From: Acanthaster planci
Lineage: Eukaryota > Echinodermata > Asteroidea > Valvatida > Acanthasteridae
Assembly: GCF_001949145.1 (NCBI RefSeq)
Contig: NW_019091502.1
Span: forward strand, 83,419-147,418
Length of the DNA: 64,000 bases
Direction of reading: 5' to 3'
A model generated the notes under the pieces. The model searched no databases. It worked only from the letters and a program-made list of their open reading frames with translations, and was not told the origin of the DNA. Of the stretch, positions 1 to 12,200 are shown piece after piece; the stretch's first letter is position 1; every line of letters starts with the position of its first letter. The position numbers were made by a program, and so were the translations under genes.

Positions 1-16
1 TCTTTTACTTTCTCAG

Positions 17-207
17 GGAGCCTGCACAGCATGGACAGGTTCACCATCAGTTCTGGCTGCAAAGTCTCCTTGGAATACAAAGGCGGTGGGAGAAACTACA
101 TTGACCATCTCGACATCAAGACCTTTGGGTCCATGTACATCAATGACAACCAGCAAGGCACAGTCACAATTGAAGGAACCACGCTGAATGTCCGTAGTGG
201 AGCTCTG
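17..207 (+). CDS. Giant gene exon 1 of window (module tail)
   Basis: The acceptor is tctcag at 11-16 and the donor GTAAGT at 208. The exon enters with two bases completing a codon and leaves in phase 0. It encodes the C-terminal strands of a module that began upstream, including FGSMYINDNQ and VTIEGTTLNV. There is no initiator here; the ATG at 31 is internal. Confidence 0.8.
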
Positions 208-3200
208 GTAAGTTTATTTGCAATTGTTTTCAACAACAAAATGTTTATGTGACCTTTTTTCCATGCCTATCAAACTTAGGCTTATTGAATGGGCACAGTT
301 TAACAATTACGCATGATCTCTAGACAGGTAGAAATTGTTTTAAATTTTAATTTAGAAGAAAACAGCAAATTTTAAAATTAGTTTTCAAGGCTACTTTAGA
401 ATCTTAAATTGTGATCTCAAGTCTTAAATCTTAGACCTTAAATCCTAGAATTTAAGTTGAAACGACATTTGCCGTTTCCCACAGCTGAAATCAAGCGACT
501 TGAGCCTTCACTACGTCAACATCAGCATAGAGCCATCAGCTACCCTGTCCATCGGCTTCCAGACAGAACTGAAGCATGAACAGGCCATTGGTAAGAGCAT
601 TATGAGCTTTGGCTGGTGCACTGAAGATTGGTAGTCATGGTAGAATTCTGGGTGTAGCTTCTAGCACGTTTTGGATGTAGAGGTTGGATAGATATCTGAA
701 GTCACTGCTTTGAAACACAGCAGAAAATCCTTAGTAGTTTCAGTATTTTTCTGATCAGTTCCAACCACAAATGGTGGCAAAATAAAACCTATCATCTTTT
801 AGTTTTCGTGCCAACAGCTGTACACATGTAAAAACATTTTTGGCTGAATACTCTGCATTGTGTCCAAAAATGTTTAAATTCTGCATTAAGAAAGGCAGAT
901 TGTAAAATTGGTCACAATTTTCTTTCACTTCTAGGAACTAGTCCGGGTCTGCCTGGGATGCGCGGCTCATCCGGTGCGGGCCACGCCAGCAACGGTGGGC
1001 AGGGACAAAACCAGCCTCGCGTAGGGGCAACCTATGGTTCCTTCCTGACCCCTGACCTTTTCGGATCAGATGGGGGTTACTCCACATACCCTCATCTGGG
1101 TGGATCGGGAGCTGGTAGGGTCTACATGAATGTGACAAGGATACTAACGGTGGACGGAACTCTGTCTGCAATAGGTGAGAACTCCTTGGACCCCAGAACC
1201 AGATCACAGTTGTCTGAAAAATCTTCAAGTAATTGCTTATTACCCACGAGTATACAAGCATTCGAGTCTGTCCGTGTTAAATCCTGCCAGATCATTTTGC
1301 ATAAAATCTTCACATTGGATTATTTAAAGTACTTTTTAAACTAGTTTTTTGGTGGTGTAATAAATTTTAGAGACTATACAGTGTTTGCGTGGCTGCCATC
1401 TTGCAGGCCTGTGCTTCTGTTCCACAGGGTAAGCACAAAGGAGGTTTCCCTGTGAGACGAAAGAACTGCTCTGCACGATGGCTACCATCAAGCAAAGCCT
1501 CAATAAAAGTTTAGTCTGGTTTTAAATGGGGCGTATAAATATTTTCCATGATTTGCTAGCCAAATAAAGAAGATTTAGTTTTAATCTGATGTTGAGAATG
1601 CTATGTTTATTGTTCTGTGCGTTGCCATTTTGTCTTCTTTGAAGGTGGAGCATACCGGTCCCCAGGAGCAGGGGGCGGCAGTGGAGGAAGCATTTGGATT
1701 GAGACGGAGACACTTGATGGTGATGGGGCCATCGATGTCTCCGGTGGGGCTGGATACTCGGGTAGTCTAAGCCCCTATGGTGGGGGAGGTGCCGGTGGCC
1801 GCATCGCAGTATATTACACAAACAACCACTTCATTGGTAAGATCTTTGACACAGGACCTACCCTGTTGCAGTGAAGGTAAAATTTTTTCAGAACCAGTGT
1901 TGAACATAAGGCAAGTGGTTTATCTCCAGAGTCCTTGGCATGAATGACTGAGAATGTTTCCACTTGCCTTGGATAGGGTTGTGAGTCCATTGCAGGTTGC
2001 TTCAAAGCTAATGTCAGTACCCATGTACCTATGTTCCTTTATGGAGAGAAGCAAGTAAAGTGCTTACTTGAGGACACAATCTTGGACATTTGGGGCATTC
2101 AGACCCCTGACCTTGTAATAAGGAGTTACAAACTCTAACCATGAGAGTCACACTCTTTGATTTTGTTGTCATCTAGGTGATTTTGAGGCTACTGGTGGTG
2201 ACAGCAGTTTTGAGCCTGGTGGTCCTGGAACGGTCTACTTGCACAAACTCCAACCCCTGAATGGTACAACTCTCCTGGATGCGACAAGTGACGAGGCTCA
2301 AATTACCCACGATTCCAATGTCACAGAGCCCCTCACCAACCGCTCGCTGTACATCAACAACCGTGGCCGTCGGCCCCGTGACTGGAATCGCAACATCACT
2401 GATGGTTATGCTGACTATGCAAGCTTGCCAACGATCATCTGGCTGATGCCAGCAGAGCGAGCTCAGATTGACATCGTTCGAAACGACCCCACCCACAACT
2501 TCACCGAAGACATCATCCTGGATGAGCTGCACATATACGGCAGTGCGCAGTTGGCGTATCTGGACTCTGAGTACCACGATCACTCGGTGGACATCCGAAT
2601 TGGATCCATTTCCGGCGATCGGTCAGGGAAGATGCTGGTTGGCCGAAATCAGTCGCTGTACGTCTCCAACGCTCACTTCCCATCAGACATGGATCTGTAC
2701 CGGGGCGGTTTGGCTACCCTGCACGGAGAGCTCACAGTGGCTGGGGTCAGGATTAATGTAGAAGGGGTGTTGGAGAATGCAGAGAATATCACAGTTGCAG
2801 ATGGAGGTAAAAAAAATCCAGAATTTATTATAAAAGTCTGAAATACAAGAAACTAGTACTCGGTATTTGATACAGACATCTGGGGTCACATTATTTGTTC
2901 CCCAGTGTAACAAATTACTAAAGCTACCTGACACAAGATACCACCTATCGCTGTGGTAAACCATGAAATGTTCACAGGTTATCAGTCGACATGTACAAAG
3001 ATTCCAACCAGCCAGCTGACACCGGCAAGCTCAGTGATCACAAGACGTCTGCACTTGTAAGCAGGAGGTCATGGGTTGAGTCCCACCCGAGTATGCTTAC
3101 GTGCTTTTTTCACAAGCCTTCGGGGGCATACACTGAGCATTCAGTGTTAAAATACATGTCGAGCAGGGCAAAAATCCAAAATTAATGTACAAAGAAAACA

Positions 3201-6200
3201 TTTGAACTTTAGGAATTAATTTGTTGTTTTCAAACCCATGAAGGCACCTTGCTCATGCATGAGATGATCAATATTGACGGCGAACCAACAGAGACCTTGA
3301 ACTTTAAGGCCATCAACATCCGCAACCACGGCACAATGATGGTAAAAAATGGCCGTGACAGACGGACGCTGGACGGGGAGTTCCTCCAAGTGTATGGGGG
3401 TGGCCAGTTGTTGTCCACCAACCTGCACATCGTCGCGGACGTGGTGATTGTAGACTCCAAGGGGTCCATCACCGTGGATGGTGAAGGTTTCCCCGGCAAC
3501 AGTAAGTTCCCAATTGGGTGATATTGATCATCCTCTTTAGGAATTAATCCATCTGCTGAATTGCCTGTTTTGGTTAACTTCACAGTGGGTGCTGAAGGAT
3601 TCTGTGGGATTTGCTAATTTGTGTGCGCTTGTACATGGTGCCTTGTGGGGTACCGGAACAATGGAAGGTACCCCACAAGGCCAGTTTTGATCCTTGTGGG
3701 GTACTAAAGTGGTACCCGATAAGAATTTCACGAGAGATATTTCAAATTTACTCAAAAAGGAGGAATTTTCAAGTGCCATTCAAAGTCGCAAATTGAAGTG
3801 TTTTATATAAGGGACTTACAGTCGAAATTTCAACCCAGGAAACTGAATTTGGTTGAAATGGCAGTGATTTGAAATTTTTTCCATGTTGTGTGGGAGTTTT
3901 GTACACGAGAACAAAGGAAATACCCCACAAGAATGCATATGTAAGGAAGTGTGAGTTGATGTGAGTTAAGTTTTGTTGCAAATTAAGACAGCTTTTGTTG
4001 GGTTGTGGAGCCAAATCCGACGCCTGTGACAAGAAAGGGACTTAATGCATGTGTAATTGTAAAACTGAAAAAAGAGTTTGGGGTCGTAGAAGGGTGTTAC
4101 CCAGGGGTGGGCTAAGATCCCCGTTAACTGACTCCAGGATATCCTATTCAAGATCTACAAGATGAGAGACAACTTGACACCTGGTGGCACTGTTCATACA
4201 GGCTTCAGCAGTGACGAGAGTGATGCGTTTGCTGACAAAAATCACAAATAGGAGGGGAGATCAAGTGCCCCACCCCCGGGTCTACCATTCAACAGCAACC
4301 CCATTTGGGACCTTGTGTAATTCTGTATGATAACTTGACTTGGGTGTCACTTTACAGTTTCAGAGATTCAGTGTGCTGTTGTCAGTTACATATTTCATCA
4401 GAAGAGATGAGATTTTCTTACCTTGTCATTTAAAGGTGGTCCAGGTGGGGGCTTCAAGTATGGCAACATCGGCACTGGAGCTACCCACGGTGGAGAAGGG
4501 GGTTGCCAGACCAGTTCTCAGCTTTCCCCTCCGGCCTATGGATCCTTCACCACCCCTGCTGAATATGGAAGCGGCGGAGGGAATGGGGGCGGTGCCGGGG
4601 GCGGGATACTGTCGATGAACATCAGCCAGTCGCTGAGGGTGGAGGGCGAGGTACGGGCCAACGGCGTGCGCAGCACCACCGACTTCAGTGGCGGAGGGAG
4701 CGGGGGGAGCATCCATATCCTCGCCGAGTACATCGAAGGGTCGGGTGTTTTCCAGGTTTGTGAATTTCCTGGATTGTAGTTCATACTGATGGATTTTTTA
4801 TCAATCACAACTAGGCTGTCTGGTAATTTCATCAGAGCTACATCAACCGCTTCAGGCTGGAAAGACCTGTTTCATGATTTAGTCATCTCTAAACCAAGGC
4901 ATGACTTGTGGATGAATACGTAAAGAATGCCTTGGCTCACCTCCAGCTGACATCTAAAATCCTCTATTTGTTTTGTGTATGCACACACAGAAGTCCGCGT
5001 ACTCTTTGGAGGTGGCCAGTGTGTTGAATTGGCCCCTGTACACAGGCTGTCAATATATTTTAGAAGAACAATGTGCCGCTGGTTTCCTGTGCAAGAAAAG
5101 TCTTTGTGGAAATGCATTTTTTGTATTGAAAGGACACATGCATTTCAGACAGACAGTGTTAAGGAGGGTTTGTTTGTTTAATTGTAGGCTAACGGTGGGG
5201 ATGCCAACTCTGGCGGTGGAGGCGGTGGCGGCAGGATGGCCCTCTACTTCCAAGAGAATAAATTTGATGGCGCCTTTGAAGCCCGGGGTGGATGGGGAGC
5301 TCATGAGCATGGGGCCTCAGGGACCATCTATCGGAAGAGAGTGGCCGAGGGTGAGGAGCACAAGACTTTGAGGGTGTACAACCGAGCAGACTCGGTCCAC
5401 ACAGCCCAGGTAGGTCCTTAGATTGTCCTGAGTGTCTGTGTGTAGATTTCAGGGCAGGGCAAGTTGAAGCACAGACTTTTAGTCCATTTGTTCATTGACA
5501 GTAACCAAAGGCCTTGGCACATTACCCTCGTACTCGAAAGACCCAAGTCAAACCTTGTTGGGAATTCGTCACCACACCCATCTCATACAGTAATTTGAAT
5601 GTTGTTGGTTACCTTTGCATTTACGTTGTGAAAAAAAGGCTACAGATAACCAGCAGTGCAATTGAGCTTTAAGGTCTGGTTTCTGAAGTCTGTTGTTCAA
5701 GTGGTGTTGTTCAGGTTTGGTTTATTTCAGCACAAATTTGATCAAGGATCACTAGTTAACTAGTGGCTGGTTCATGACGTGCTCGGCGCATGTGCAGTGA
5801 AGTTGAAGTACAAACGACCCTAGTCAACTGTTGTCAGGTCATTAGTCCAAAGGGGAGAAGGAGTGCCCTTCGGAGGGCAAAATAGCAAAAATAAAAGTTA
5901 AAATTGTCGTTTAGTAGTGACTTACTGTTTTTCTGGCATTATTCTTATAACTGGTCCTCTCTGCACTGTGCAATGGTCTATGGCAACCAACGACACCACC
6001 AACTTCGGTAGGCTGGTTGCAAATAGTTGACCAGGCTATTCCAACCATCATTAAATAACATGTGTTTGATCAGAGTTAGTTGAACTATATGGTTAACTGT
6101 GGTCCTTGATTGAACTTGCCCATAGTTGTCACTCAAAGTTGCCCATAGTTGTCTCTCAAACTTGCCCATAGTTGTCTCTAAAACTTGCCCATAGTTGTCA

Positions 6201-9200
6201 CTCAAACTTACCCATAGTTGTCACTCAAACTTGCCCATAGTTGTCACTCAAACTCGCCCATACTTGTCACTCAAACTCGCCCATACTTGTCACTCAAACT
6301 CGCCCATACTTGTCACTCAAACTCGCCCATACTTGTCACTCAAACTCGCCCATACTTGTCACTCAAACTTGCCCATAGTTGTCACTCAAACTCGCTCATA
6401 GTTATCACTCAAACTTGCCCATAGTTGTCACTCAAACTCGCTCATAGTTATCACTCAAACTTTCCCATAGTTGTCACTCAAACTTGCCCATAGTTGTCAC
6501 TCAAACTTGCCCATAGTTGTCACTCAAACTCGCCCATAGTTGTCACTCAAACTTGCCCATAGTTTCAACACAGATTGTCCACACTGATTCATATACTTCC
6601 AGTGCACTTCTTTGGTTTGCTGTGATATAAGGCCATGTGTAATGGACATTGCTGAAATGGCTATGGCTAGTCTCTGTAGCATGCTAATTGTTAAAACTAT
6701 AGCCACAGTCACAAAATACCTGCAGTCTGATGCTGACTTGGATAAGTGAACGTCTTTAGTGAAACACTTTGCTGCAATCCTGTTGTAAGCAAAAGTTGAA
6801 AGTCTGCATTGTATTCCGAGTTTCGATAAACCTCCGTCTGCTTGTATCTTTCCTGCAGTCGCGTCGGACTTGGATTACCCTCCCACCTTTCTCCGACCCA
6901 GATCACGACATTGACCTGCTGGATGTTGGTCAGTACGCCCATGTGGAGCTGGAAGCGGTGGACGCGGATGGCTACGCCACCAAAGACAACTCTACCAGGT
7001 TGCTCCACGTGGCCCAGACAACCGGAGACTCGACGGCGACTGTTCACGTTGGGGAGTCGGATGAGCTGTACATTGCTTGGAATGCCTCCAGATATTTGCC
7101 ATTCCACTTGGTCCTTTATGAGGTACTTTTAAATTCAAATATTTTTGCAGTCATGGTAATGATATACCTTTTAAGATCCTTAAATAATGTTTGGCAAGTT
7201 GTCTTTTAGTAAACGTAACAGCTACATGAATTGTTTAGTCCAAACTTGGTTTCAAAGAGGAATTCGCAGTGGCAAAGTTATTTGTAGAGTGTTAGCAGGT
7301 TGTTGAAATGAAATGAACTCTGGTTAGTTCATTGGCACCTAGTAGATATATACATGTACTTCTTGGTAAGTGTGATAGCTTACCCATGAATTACCTGGTT
7401 GTAATCATTTCATACCCACTACAGAATGGAACAGCCTCCCTCCCTCAAGACACTTTCCTCCAATCAGTGGATTTCACTCTCCATGCTGGCGATCTGATTG
7501 GCTTATCGGATTTGGAGATTGGTCTCAACTCCCGGGTCACCTACCACCCCCCTGCCCGAATCAACTCTGCCACCCAGAGCGAGGCAAATTTGCATAGCCT
7601 TAGTGTGCTGAGTGGCGGGGTGATGGACTACACAGGAACTGCCGCTCTGAATCAGGAGCTTAGCATTAACCTGGTGGGGGAGTTCAACATGAGAGCTGGG
7701 GCTTTGATGACTGCAGATAAAATGGACATTTCAGGTTCGTGTTATCAGTTTTAAAATTTTGCTTCTTTATTGTCACCAATGCAAACTTAAAATTGTCCAA
7801 AAATTTAAAGGATATTTTGCTTCAGAATGAGAAATGAGATTTGGGTAATTTATATTAAAAGTGCTTGCTTTAGCTCTTGAGTTTACATTGGAGATTCTCT
7901 GCTCTGTAGTACAATAATATGGAGCTCTAAATTTCACAGTTCTTGTTGATTGTCTACAGCGGACAGCATCACAATTGATCATGAGGCTACGCTTGATGTC
8001 AGTGGGAGGGGCCACAGACCTGGGCAAGGCCTGAGCTCAGGTATCCCACATTCCAGCGGAGGATCTGGTGCATCCCATGGTGGCAGAGGTGGGATGGGAG
8101 CTTATGTGTCTTATGCCAGAAAGGCCTATGGAGATGTGTTGAGGCCCAGAGAATTTGGAAGTGGGGGAAGCTCAGCTGGAGGCAGTGGGGTGAGTTAGGA
8201 AAACTAGGAAAGTGTATGCTAGATTGTCCTTTGATGGTTAAAGTGGGATAAGAGAATTTGGAAGTAGGTAGCCATTTTGAGTCCACAGTAGGAGACATGC
8301 AAAGATTATCTATTGGTTGCGGAAGTGGGATAAGTTTTTTGTTATGAGTTCAGCTGTTCCACAACAGAGACTTTCATTATGCTCATTTGGTGGTGGCAGC
8401 ATGGAGATAGATGTTTCAATTTTTACATCTAACACAGTAGGGAATGCGATTACTTCCTGTCAAAACTTGAATCAGAGATAGTTGAATCATCATGTCTCCA
8501 CCCTGTTTTGCTCTCATGATATAAATTTGCAGAATTTGTGCTCAGGAGGCGGTGTCCTACGTCTCCGAGCCCACAATCACACCTTGATAGATGGAGATGT
8601 ACTGGCCAGCGGTCACCATGCCAACATCCTCAGGACCGGTGGTGCAAGTGGTGGCAGCATCTGGATTACGAGCAGCAGCATCAGCGGTAAGATCTTGTCT
8701 TGATGCGTCTGGTTATTTGGTATACAGTCATCTTCTGTCAAAATCTGGAGCTGCATAGCAGCAAGTAATGCTCAGAAAATTTACATGCCCAACTAATGTC
8801 AGCCTTGAACCAGTCACAGTCCATAGATACAGTGTGCCACTGAGGTAAATATGCTGCGATGTTTAACTTTGTCTTTTGTTCAGGGAGGGGTAAGCTCATT
8901 GCCAACGGTGGCCATGCGACCTGTGTACCCTACTGCAGCCAATGTGATTCAGAGAAGCGTTGCCTGCAGTGCACCAGCTACAAGTTCCTGCAGTATTACA
9001 ATTGTGTCTCAGATTGCTACGACAGCAACAACCGGAGATACCCTGATGCCTGGCCTTGGAATCATGCTACAGGACGATACTGTGCTCGGGAGTCTTCAAC
9101 TAGCACGAGGGTAACTTGTGGAATTTTTACTCTTGAATTTAGATAAGAAGTACAGAGAGGATTTCAAATCCCTGAAGGAACTGGATTTTTCGAGTACATC

Positions 9201-12200
9201 TGCTTGCTGTCAGGACCAACAGGCCTGTGTCTCATGTTATTGGGAATCCTCTGTCACTCAAGGTCCTTATCATCACCGTAGCACTATCAGGATTTGATTA
9301 AATTGCTAAAGGGCTGGAGTATACTGAATTGTAGCAGAATTTCACTTCAGTTGTATTAAATAATGTGACATTCTGAGCCTAGCTTCGCAAATGGCTAGTG
9401 CACGGCTTATACCACAGGTGTATTGCTCTGATATGCCCATGTTGGAGGCATATGGAGAATTTGAATTCCTGCTTTTTTGTTGAATTTTGCTTTGTACAAA
9501 AACAAGGAAAGCATTTCAAGATTTAGAAGATTTAGAAGATTAGAAGATGTGCTCATTGGTTCATTCCCCCTTCAGGTCAAACTGTTATTTTGTAGAAATA
9601 GTTAATATAACTTTGTAGTACAGTAGTATTAACTTCTTCATTAAAGTAATAGGCCTATTATCTAGCAGATGTATGCATTGGATGCTTGTAGTTGAATGTA
9701 AATCAAAATTGTCTGTTTACAGGAGATTGGTGGAGGTGGTGCCGGCGGGCGCATTGCTGTACACACCAACAATTTCAATCATTTTGTTGGAAGAATGGAA
9801 GCCTTCGGTGGCCGAAGTCACAAGGAAGCCGGGGGACCAGGTACCATCTACCTGTCCAACATCACACCCAATGAAACGGTGCGATCATTGCTCATCAACA
9901 ATGACAAACGTGGCCCAACACGGACCTACCTGCCCTCTAGTGAACAGGACAGCTCACGAGCATACATCATCACCGATTCAGAGCATGGTGTGAGCGAGTA
10001 CACCTTTGAGAAGGCTACCCTAACGGGTATGGCTCACTTAGCCTTCGAGAGCTCAATGAGTGGGCCTTTTGACGTGACTATTGGCCACTTGGACGGAGAC
10101 AGGAGTGGGTTGATCCACCCCAGTGTCAAGTATCCAATCACAGTAGAGGATTCTACATCTCCATTTCCTGCAGGGTTCAGAGTGTATGAGGACACTTATG
10201 TCAGCTTCCCAAAAGGTAAGGATTTTAAAATTTTGTGAACTTTTTGCAAGGCTGCACTTTTGATGTGCACAGCATTAATTGTTTTAACTGAGGAATGCTC
10301 AAAGCTGTTACTTTTTGATGTGCAGAGCATTTATTGCTTTAACTGGGGAAGACTCAAAGCTGTTACTTTTGATGTGCAGAGCATTAATTGCTTTAACTGG
10401 GAAGACTCAAAGCCGTTACTTTTGATGTGCAGAGCATTAATTGCTTTAACTGGGAAGACTCAAAGCCGTTACTTTTGATGTGCAGAGCATTAATTACTTT
10501 TACTGGGGAAGACTCAAAGCCGTTACCACCTTGCTGCAATGCTCATGTGTAGATGCTTCGTGTTTGTGCACATTCTGGTGAAAACTGATCCCTGACACTG
10601 CGCCTTCCGCGTGTGCACAAGCCAGTGCACACATACAATGAGTGCTTCACTGGATCACCAAAGTACAGCATCTGAGGTTGTCAGACAAGCAGCATTACTT
10701 GCCACTGTCTGCTGTCATGTCATTCCTGGTGAAACGAACGCATCCATGAAAATTTGAAAGCAAGGCTGGCCTTTCAGTTTGTATGTTACATTTTTCCCTT
10801 GTTATCAGTCACCAGACTAGAGGGTCTACCAATCAACCCTGTATACATCGAGGGCACAATTGATGGGGTGCAAGACCTCACTGTTGGCCAAGGAATGCAC
10901 GTATCTATTGGAGAGCATGTAAGTTTGACTAAATATCATTTTTGACACTGTCAAGACAAATTTTAACCTTTTTTCCTTTACTTTCGAAAAACAATCTTTC
11001 GCTGTTCTTCAGAAAATTGTTCATGTCTGAAACGAACCTGTTGATAGCTACAATATGTTTAAAACTCTTTGAAAGTCATAGAGCTGGATGGAAGTTCAAG
11101 TGTCAAACCACTGTATCGTACAGTGAGACCAATCGAAATTAATCATGTGTTTATAGAAAGCTGTGGTTTGTTTAGGTGTGAGGTCAAAATACAAATGCTT
11201 TTGAAAGCATTCAACGCTTTGTAAACGTTAAACCCCACTGACGGTCATCTTCGAACAGATGAACGCTTCAGCGAGGCTGGCCAAACCGTTGCGGTCGAGT
11301 ACACCTTGCACTCTGCAGCTTCCAGTAAACAATGGACAGCTCATCGCATTACGGCATCATAGACTTCTGCGGTCTGGTGGATGAGTCATAACAATAGCTC
11401 TTTACTTTGCAGCTCCGCAGGAGGATTTAGATCAGCAGACTGTTTTAACTTCCTGATGAAACATGTGTATTGAGTGGTTGTGTTGCGCTGTCGGTTTTCA
11501 GACCAGTCTTTTCAGGTCTCGATACTAGGTAATCTTGATATTTTGTCTCGGTATTGTGAGTCAAATACCACCAACCATTGAACTGTTTCGAAACCGTTTG
11601 TATTTTGACCTCACGCCTTAATGAATGCTTCTCAAATTATTTTGTTTGAATATAGAAAACTTTTTCAAGTGCCCACCGTGAATTGTCCTGTTGTGTACTG
11701 TCTGTATTAAAACTGTCATGCCTTATGAAGAGGAGTTAATATTTGTTAACCGTACCTTTTGTTTCTGGCATTTCAGGGAAAGTATTCTGGCCAACCCGAC
11801 AAGTTCTTCCCTCTTAACACGCTGCACGTCCTCCCCAGTGGCCAACTCTCCTCCTTCTACCCAGCCGGCTTGAGCTATAACCCAGCCTTTGACATCTTAG
11901 ACCCCTCACTGAAGCTGAGACTCAGCGGTTCTTTGCAGATTCACCCAGGGGGGTTGATAAAGGTATAAACTGTGAAACTTCCTTTGGGTCAAGTTCGATC
12001 AAGAAGCAGTGTAGAAATAGTAATAAATTTATGATGAATAATTTTGCCTTTTTATCAATATTAAAAATTGAGATCATCACCAATTGAGCTACGGTCAAAC
12101 ATCACCATGGAATTTCACGATCCTCATGGCTCCCTGCCGTACTAAGCATCTTAACCCCGTCGCACTGGGAACCGTCGACAGTCGCGGCTTTGTGTGAGGA

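Noticed and set aside
6195-6424. Open frames with a 23-residue repeating peptide
   Set aside because: Produced by the 23-bp minisatellite inside an intron; the same peptide appears in shifted frames, as expected for a unit not divisible by three.
6113-6566. Possible CRISPR-like array
   Set aside because: Units are contiguous without unique spacers, and the context is a eukaryotic intron. It is a minisatellite.
8546-8686. Alternative start of exon 12 at the AG of 8544-8545
   Set aside because: It would shift the reading frame relative to the phase-0 donor of exon 11 and destroy the Gly box; the AG at 8531-8532 keeps the frame.
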